Shown piece after piece: positions 15,521 to 20,102 of a stretch of DNA of 20,102 nucleotides; within the stretch, counting starts at the first letter, position 1, and each line of letters starts with the position of its first letter. Source of the stretch: JAFDVL01 sp043736395 (GTDB lineage: Bacteria > Acidobacteriota > Blastocatellia > RBC074); NCBI GenBank assembly GCA_043736395.1, contig JAYTCQ010000126.1, positions 1-20,102 on the forward strand, in the 5' to 3' direction. The position numbers were made by a program, and so were the translations under genes. Below the pieces are notes generated by a model. That model was not told the DNA's origin. It did not search any database and worked only from the letters and a program-made list of their open reading frames with translations.

Positions 15521-15549
15521 AATTCACCACCATCATAATTCACCACCAT
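15518..15549. repeat. Perfect 16-base tandem duplication at the GTPase/kinase junction
   Basis: CATAATTCACCACCAT occurs at 15518-15533 and again at 15534-15549. The upstream copy (minus strand) ends the GTPase gene; the other carries the ribosome-site-like GGTGGTG and the ATG of the histidine kinase. With one copy the two genes would overlap as ATGA. Confidence 0.93.
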
Positions 15550-16045
15550 TAATTTTGAGCATCTGATCGGCCAGCGACTGAAAAGCTTCCTCAACGCCGA
15601 TGCCTGTTTTGGCGCTGGTATAACAAACCGTCCATCCTTTCGATTTTAGTTCGCTGATGGTTTGTTCTTCAATTTCCCATTGATCTTTGAGATCGGATTT
15701 ATTGAAAATTGCAACGAAGGGAATTTTGCCGAGATGGTCTTCAGTTCGTTGTTGAAGCATTAAGGCTTTATCGAGAGTTTCTCGTCTGGTTCCGTCAATT
15801 ACGAGCAGGAAGCCAGATGCGCCACGCAGGTAAGAAAGATGAACTTTTTGGAATTCATCTTCGCCGTATAAATCCCACAAAATAATATTGACCAATTTGT
15901 CTGCGACAGAAACCTGTTTTTTATCAATTTTGACGCCAACGGTCGTGTGATATTTTTCGGAGTAAATACTCCGCACGAAGCGTGCCACCAGACTGGTTTT
16001 GCCAACTGCAAAAGAACCCAGCATGCAGACTTTTTTCTGGATCAT
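15533..16045 (-). CDS. Ras/Rab-like small GTPase
   Basis: The 170-residue protein is one Ras-superfamily G domain. It shows the P-loop GSFAVGKTS (10-18), switch I YHTTVGV with Thr 34/35, the G3 motif WDLYGED (57-63), G4 NKSD (115-118) and G5 TSAK (143-146). The G4 motif gives guanine specificity. In switch II, Glu 62 occupies the place of Ras Gln61 and Tyr 60 that of Ala59, so intrinsic hydrolysis may be slow or need a partner. There is no CaaX or lipidation motif, so any membrane association must come from partners. It lies 27 bases after the OmpA/BON protein and is followed by a histidine kinase. Such GTPases act as polarity or signalling switches in bacteria. Confidence 0.93.
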   Translation of the reverse strand: MIQKKVCMLGSFAVGKTSLVARFVRSIYSEKYHTTVGVKIDKKQVSVADKLVNIILWDLYGEDEFQKVHLSYLRGASGFLLVIDGTRRETLDKALMLQQRTEDHLGKIPFVAIFNKSDLKDQWEIEEQTISELKSKGWTVCYTSAKTGIGVEEAFQSLADQMLKINGGEL

Positions 16046-16072
16046 TGGATTATCTCGATGAAATCTTCAGGC

Positions 16073-17839
16073 TTACTGAAAATTAATTTTTATGGTTACA
16101 CGGCGATTTTGAGCATTATCGCCGGAGCTGTTTTCCTGATCCCAGACACCATCTTTGGTGATTTTGGAGTTACTCAAGGCACCTGTTTGTTTAGTTATTA
16201 AGGCTTCCACTTCATTGGCTCGTGCCAGGCTTAGAGCTTTGTTTTTCTCAAGTGTACCTGATGAATCGGTATGTCCTTTAATCACGATAGACACTGCTTT
16301 ACCATTACTTTGCGCCAGCCCGTCAAGCTGTCCAATTTTTTGCGCGATAGTTTCAATTGTCGCGATTTGATTTGAAGCTGGTTGTGTTCCGATACTCAAA
16401 ATGATCGCGGCTTCGATTTCTTTTTTCAGAGATTCTATTGTGTCAGATGATTTTACCCGAAACCCATCTATTCCAGAAATTGCCGGGGCTATTTTCTGTG
16501 CATCGTTGATCCAGGTAGAAGAAACCTTCCCGGTCACATAAAGAATATTATTTTCCAGACTGAGTGTAACCCCCGAAGGCGGATGTAAAAGTTTATTCGC
16601 TCGTTCGATGACGAATTCTGGAGCCAGCGATTGATATGGTTCCCAGTGGGCAACGAGTTTCTCAGGGTTAAGCGAGGCTTGCTTCATTAATTCAATTGGA
16701 TTAACGGCTAAAGAATCACGCAATCCGTACACCTCATAAGAATTCCAGCTCCGATTTGCGTCTGTGATAACAATGCCGGGAGACGTCTTCAATTGGCTGA
16801 TAAAATTATTCCAACGCATTCGATCCCGGATTGAAAAAAAGGCGATTAGTCCAAGGATAATAAATAGAATTGATCCGGCAATGATGGCAGGTTTAGGAAT
16901 GCTGGTGCTTTTTGGATTGTTGGGATCATCAGGAGATGTTTGATAACGGGACTCTAAAAGGTCTCCTAATAATGGACGACAAAGATCAAAGTAGGTTGTG
17001 TCACCTTCGAAATCTTCTAACTGAGTGCCGCGATCACGGTGAATAACCTCGAGCGTTTTTTGCATTTCTTCGCGGATTTCTACTGCAACAGTCCCGCGAA
17101 CTGCACAGGCTAAAACGGCACGCGGGCCTCGTTCAGCAAGAATCGTTAAATCTCCCAGTTGAAATGTTTCGACATCATCTCCGCCGGTGGCTCCGAAGGA
17201 ATCCTTAATAAAATCCTGAATTGCGGTTAGTGTTCCAGAAACCAGATCGGCATCCTGAGCATTTTGAATGTAATCGGCTGCGACGTGATTCAGGACAATT
17301 CCAGTTTGACTGTGAATCAAAAAAACCTGTTCGACCCGATAAATAAGTGAATGAAACAATACAACTTCAGCAAATGATTTGCCGGAGACTTTGGCTTCCA
17401 TCCGCCATTTCAAACCCTGGAGCGTAAAACTATGTTGCAAGGTTTGATTAATCGTTTGTGTCAGATTATTGAATGCCTGCGCAATAGCCTTACGGATTGC
17501 CGGCCCGAGAATCGGGAAGATAGCGGTCGCGATGGAATCCGGGTTACGGCGCGAGGCATTATTAATGGATTCAATGACGAATGGACCAATCGCTTCGGTG
17601 AGCTGATGATTTGGGGTGTGAAAAGTAATGGCATCAGGTAAGGACTGACCGACGCGAGGCGCGATTTGACCAGGATCATTCCATTCTGAATCTAACCTGT
17701 CCAGCCTGGCTTGCTGGTCGGCGCCGAACAGCAATTTCTGCAATTCGCGCATCTGCGCAGCTTCATTGTGCTGCGCAGGTAGGTCTTGATTGGAAATATC
17801 CTCGCGCCTGGGAACGCGAAGCGTTGAAGGATCACTCAT
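16073..17839 (-). CDS. Inner-membrane protein with cytosolic Roadblock-like region, BON-like and OmpA domains
   Basis: This is a 588-residue protein. Residues 30-50 hold a short helical motif (LLFGADQQARL), and 100-165 a conserved helical block (IFPILGPAIRKAI, LQGLKWRMEA). Residues 165-270 show strand-strand-helix-three strands-helix (YRVEQVFLIHSQTGIVL; DLVSGTLTAIQDFIKDSF; GDLTILAERGPRAVLACAVRG; MQKTLEVIHR), which resembles Roadblock/LC7. A membrane span lies at about 317-337, a BON-like segment at 425-465, and an OmpA peptidoglycan-binding domain at 475-588 with GHTDSSG (522-528) and LSLARANEV. The first half is therefore cytosolic and the rest periplasmic. I recall related proteins in cyanobacteria. 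It probably anchors the neighbouring GTPase to the wall. The Roadblock assignment is inference. Confidence 0.85.
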   Translation of the reverse strand: MSDPSTLRVPRREDISNQDLPAQHNEAAQMRELQKLLFGADQQARLDRLDSEWNDPGQIAPRVGQSLPDAITFHTPNHQLTEAIGPFVIESINNASRRNPDSIATAIFPILGPAIRKAIAQAFNNLTQTINQTLQHSFTLQGLKWRMEAKVSGKSFAEVVLFHSLIYRVEQVFLIHSQTGIVLNHVAADYIQNAQDADLVSGTLTAIQDFIKDSFGATGGDDVETFQLGDLTILAERGPRAVLACAVRGTVAVEIREEMQKTLEVIHRDRGTQLEDFEGDTTYFDLCRPLLGDLLESRYQTSPDDPNNPKSTSIPKPAIIAGSILFIILGLIAFFSIRDRMRWNNFISQLKTSPGIVITDANRSWNSYEVYGLRDSLAVNPIELMKQASLNPEKLVAHWEPYQSLAPEFVIERANKLLHPPSGVTLSLENNILYVTGKVSSTWINDAQKIAPAISGIDGFRVKSSDTIESLKKEIEAAIILSIGTQPASNQIATIETIAQKIGQLDGLAQSNGKAVSIVIKGHTDSSGTLEKNKALSLARANEVEALITKQTGALSNSKITKDGVWDQENSSGDNAQNRRVTIKINFQ

Positions 17840-17889
17840 AATCAGAATTCGTTGGGATTGAGCAGGGAGTCCTCACAACGAATAGCGAA

Positions 17890-18441
17890 TCAGGATTTAG
17901 AAATTGTCAGAATTTTTTGTGCCATATCGTTAAAGAGCGCAGCAATATCAGAGCGATTCAATTTATCATTTTCCAATTCACTAACTTCGACATTGAATTT
18001 GGCATTAATGTCGTCACAGCGCCGTTTGATGTCTTCGGATAAAGAACCTGATTGCTCCGTCAATTGTTCTCGTAATTCGACCATTTCCTTACCTGATGCC
18101 GAACCTAGCTGTTCAATTTTTTTATCTACAGCCAGCGATAATTGTTTAATTTCGCTGGTAAGCGACTTGACCAAAGTAGCTCGCTCAGAATTTTCAGCTT
18201 TGATTTTTTCAGTCAACTGCTGGACTTGTTGTTTGAGCTGAGACTCTACAGAGTCAAATCTTTTCTGCGTTTCTTCCTTGGCGCGCAAGGTTTCCTGTAA
18301 TAATTTTTCTTCTAAAAAAGCAAAACGGTTTTCGAAATCTCTTGATTGAGCGCCAAACAAAATGTCTCGTACTTTATCAAGGCTTTCGATGGGTTCAGGT
18401 GCCGGGGGGGCAGGAGGTAGGACAACTTTGCGCTCATTCAT
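17890..18441 (-). CDS. Coiled-coil protein sharing an LFGA motif with the OmpA/BON protein
   Basis: The 183-residue product is mostly a long coiled coil of charged heptads (from FENRFAFLEEKLLQE to about 25 residues before the end), closed by a short helix (DIAALFNDMAQKILTI). Near its N-terminus, ILFGAQSRDFENRF parallels LLFGADQQARLDRL of the adjacent OmpA protein, so both may dock on one partner. No signal or membrane span is present. I chose ATG 18441 because AAGGAG stands 10 bases upstream. An in-frame ATG at 18519 without a ribosome site would add 26 strongly basic residues and cannot be excluded. It is the first gene of the six-gene minus-strand row, 50 bases before the OmpA gene. Confidence 0.75.
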   Translation of the reverse strand: MNERKVVLPPAPPAPEPIESLDKVRDILFGAQSRDFENRFAFLEEKLLQETLRAKEETQKRFDSVESQLKQQVQQLTEKIKAENSERATLVKSLTSEIKQLSLAVDKKIEQLGSASGKEMVELREQLTEQSGSLSEDIKRRCDDINAKFNVEVSELENDKLNRSDIAALFNDMAQKILTISKS

Positions 18442-18589
18442 GGTCGGTTTTCTCCTTAATTTCGTAGTCGTTGATTTTGAGCGTGTGTTAGGGCGAATTT
18501 TGTTAACTTTTTTTGGCATGAAACAAATAACTGGGGCTGAATTAAAAGATCAATGAATAGTTACAGTCCGTTTTCAGCTTAGTTCGGTA

Positions 18590-18619
18590 AACATAGCACG
18601 TGAATTTTATAATTCTTAA
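18590..18619 (-). promoter_or_regulatory. Candidate promoter of the GTPase/OmpA/kinase row
   Basis: On the minus strand, TTAAGA (18619-18614) and TATGTT (18595-18590) are 18 bases apart, and TG plus one base precedes the -10. Both hexamers match consensus at four of six positions. It lies in the 150-base gap after the Hfq-like gene, where a promoter would be expected. Confidence 0.35.
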
Positions 18620-18672
18620 GGTTGGGGGAGGCTTCGAAAAGTCGTACGAAATCCTATCTCGAAAGTGGATGC

Positions 18673-19062
18673 TTAGTCTTCGTAAAGATATCTGATACTC
18701 GATTTTCTTAAGAAACGCTTGGTGCTTCCATCTGCCGGGCCAAGACTAAAAACTTCACGATCATAATATCGAATCGTACCGCTCACTTTTTCACCATCGC
18801 TCATCACGACAACTACAGGTTTTTCGTTATCTACTAATTTTTTGAAATATTCAGATTCTCGCCCCGTATCGTCCGGATCAATCGGGCGCGTTGGAGCCAA
18901 AGCAGAAGCCGGACGACGAGGGTTACCAGATGGCTTGCCTCGGACTGGGCCACGATTCGGCCCACCAGGGCCTCGGTTATTATTAGGACGCGATTGGTTT
19001 TTGGATTTATTCGGCCCGCCGCCTGGGCGTGATCCGAAACGAGGTTTATTAAAATTAGCCAT
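18673..19062 (-). CDS. Hfq/Sm-like RNA-binding protein with RG/PG/N-rich N-terminal tail
   Basis: The product has about 129 residues. The last 60 or so (YFKKLVDNEKPVVVVMSDGE, GTIRYYDREVFSL, KSSIRYLYED) follow the Hfq/Sm fold pattern: an N-terminal helix, a strand with a DGE turn in place of Hfq's NGI, a YYD turn and a final IRYLY strand in place of Hfq's KHA block. Hfq rings chaperone small-RNA/mRNA pairing. Before it, residues 1-60 are disordered and rich in Gly, Pro, Asn and Arg, with GRP, RGP and PNRGP repeats, which favours nucleic-acid binding. I chose ATG 19062 (AGAGG four bases upstream). The longer reading from TTG 19122 would start upstream of the predicted transcription start. Confidence 0.78.
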   Translation of the reverse strand: MANFNKPRFGSRPGGGPNKSKNQSRPNNNRGPGGPNRGPVRGKPSGNPRRPASALAPTRPIDPDDTGRESEYFKKLVDNEKPVVVVMSDGEKVSGTIRYYDREVFSLGPADGSTKRFLRKSSIRYLYED

Positions 19063-19104
19063 GCGACCTCTTGAAACTCTATGATTGAATTCTTTATCGT
19101 TGAA

Positions 19105-19132
19105 AAAATAAGAATCAGACAATTGCTGTCAA
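19105..19132 (-). promoter_or_regulatory. Predicted promoter of the Hfq-like gene
   Basis: A perfect TTGACA (19132-19127) stands 16 bases from TATTTT (19110-19105) on the minus strand. Transcription would start near 19098, giving a leader of about 36 bases to the ATG at 19062. Confidence 0.55.
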
Positions 19133-19220
19133 ATTCTGTCTGAATCGGAATTACCTATCCAATTACTTTATTGAGAATGACCAAAGATAGCAAGCCCTTC
19201 ACTGCTTTTATTACTGCCAT

Positions 19221-20066
19221 TTAAATAGAGCCGGAAGGTGCTACCTGAATCAATTTACGTGCTTTTTGCCGTTCACGGATTCCGGCAATTCTCGTCTTGA
19301 AGTAATTGGGATCTTTAGGATCAGCTTCTGTTTGCTCAAGTATTTGAATCGCTTCTTCGTGCTTTGAAGTATTTTCCAAGCAATCAGCCAGACGATCTCT
19401 GGTTTGACGACGAATCATTGGATCCGTTGTGTTTTCAATGACAGTCCGGAAAATAAATTGTGCGTCTTCAAATTCATTACGCAAAATACGAACTCCGCCA
19501 ATTTTCAAGTATGCCTTCTCAGAAAGCGCGTCATACGGTACGTCTTTCACTACTTTTTGATATTCAACTAAAGCCTGACTTTTATCGTTTTCGTAATATA
19601 ATTCAGCGATTGCCATCCTGATTTTACGTTTATTTTCAGTCTCAGGAAAGGCAATCAGTAGTTTTTCGTATTCGCCAATCGCTTCCCTTATTTTTTTCAT
19701 TTCCGCATAACACTCAGCCAGTCTTTGATAGGATTGTTCAATGGACGGAAATTTTGGGAAATCTTCAATCAGACGAATATAGTGTTCCGCCGCTTGATCA
19801 TATTTTTTTAAATTAAGATAGTAAATATTCGCTACCTTAAAGTGAATTTCCGCAGATTGATCCGATGACTGACTATCCTTAAGAAATTCCTCATAACTAA
19901 GTGTTGCGGCGGCATAATCTTTGTTGTCCCAAGCGGTTTGCGCTTGTGTTAACAAGGCATCACGTGACCGACAGGAAAAAGAAAAAAAACAAGCAGTGAG
20001 TAGAAAAAAGCAAAAAATGAAATAGTTGTAGTCGGTGGCTGGTGGTCGGTGATCGGTAAAAGGCAT
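19221..20066 (-). CDS. TPR-repeat lipoprotein (BamD/YbgF-like)
   Basis: The 281-residue product has a very hydrophobic N-terminal signal with two possible lipobox cysteines (LLTAC and SFSC). The second is more likely because charged mature sequence follows at once. The rest is a row of tetratricopeptide repeats: AQTAWDNKDYAAATLSYEEF, VANIYYLNLKKYDQAAEHY, LAECYAEMKKIREAIGEYEK, IAELYYENDKSQALVEYQK, and a last pair around DRLADCLENTSKHEEAIQIL. Such lipoproteins assist envelope assembly, as BamD and YbgF do, but no specific partner is shown. ATG 20066 is the best start: it lies in the loop of a palindrome, and the next ten or so codons are written in that repeat. An in-frame GTG/ATG further upstream would only extend repeat-encoded sequence. 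Confidence 0.8.
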   Translation of the reverse strand: MPFTDHRPPATDYNYFIFCFFLLTACFFSFSCRSRDALLTQAQTAWDNKDYAAATLSYEEFLKDSQSSDQSAEIHFKVANIYYLNLKKYDQAAEHYIRLIEDFPKFPSIEQSYQRLAECYAEMKKIREAIGEYEKLLIAFPETENKRKIRMAIAELYYENDKSQALVEYQKVVKDVPYDALSEKAYLKIGGVRILRNEFEDAQFIFRTVIENTTDPMIRRQTRDRLADCLENTSKHEEAIQILEQTEADPKDPNYFKTRIAGIRERQKARKLIQVAPSGSI

Positions 20067-20097
20067 TTCTGCCGACCACCGACCACCAGCCACCGAC
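20031..20097. repeat. Palindrome of GGTGGTCGGT phrases at the start of the TPR gene
   Basis: Arms 20031-20056 and 20072-20097 pair at 25 of 26 positions (the outer 20 plus one perfectly) around a 15-base loop that contains the TPR-gene ATG (20066-20064). The arms are built from short GGTGGTCGGT-like units, and the element may run beyond the window edge. Confidence 0.88.
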
Positions 20098-20102
20098 CAC
20101 CT

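Noticed and set aside
13296..18519. Minus-strand row as an antiviral defence island
   Set aside because: No nuclease, effector or toxin domain; a GTPase, an OmpA protein and a histidine kinase fit signalling better.
19063..19122. Longer Hfq-like protein from a TTG at 19122
   Set aside because: The TTG lies in the spacer of the predicted promoter; ATG 19062 has a ribosome site.

Overview
The window is a compact chromosomal stretch of housekeeping and envelope genes, with no gaps over 300 bases, no rRNA, no CRISPR array and no transposase. The best taxonomic pointer is the secreted VWFA-related protein at 1736-2890, a type abundant in Acidobacteriota. A moderate GC content by eye and a cyanobacteria-like GTPase/OmpA cluster are compatible with an acidobacterium such as Blastocatellia. 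This placement is inference. Short intergenic palindromes and low-complexity repeat phrases recur through the window.

Left part, + strand (1-5009): a ceramidase-family membrane protein; a YycJ/WalJ-type metallo-beta-lactamase-fold hydrolase overlapping a secreted VWA protein; a 31-bp-arm hairpin; purB followed at once by a DinB-superfamily protein; and a tRNA with a CAT anticodon.

Middle part, + strand (5010-13204): nadC-birA-coaX, a cofactor block (NAD, biotinylation, CoA); a conserved protein of unknown function; a small unrecognised protein; a P-loop kinase-like protein; an RlmD/TrmA-family RNA methyltransferase; and a full-length comEC framed by two copies of one REP-like palindrome.

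Right part, - strand (13296-20066): read 5' to 3' on the minus strand, this holds a TPR lipoprotein, an Hfq/Sm-like protein with an RG/PG/N-rich tail, and then a closely spaced row of six genes. These are a coiled-coil protein, an inner-membrane protein with BON and OmpA domains, a Ras-like small GTPase, a soluble histidine kinase, a glutaminyl-cyclase lipoprotein and a secreted ComEA-like helix-hairpin-helix protein. comEA thus converges on comEC, so both DNA-uptake genes end in the same 91-bp spacer.

The most interesting unit is the coiled-coil/OmpA/GTPase/histidine kinase row. The OmpA protein has a large cytoplasmic half with a Roadblock/LC7-like pattern, a membrane span and a peptidoglycan-binding tail. 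It sits beside a GTPase whose switch II has Glu where Ras has Gln61. I infer a GTPase-gated, wall-anchored signalling complex reporting to a kinase; related protein families exist in cyanobacteria, but this arrangement deserves checking. Other points of interest are the Hfq-like protein with a disordered RNA-binding-type tail, and palindromes and repeat phrases that have entered gene starts, signal peptides and stop codons.
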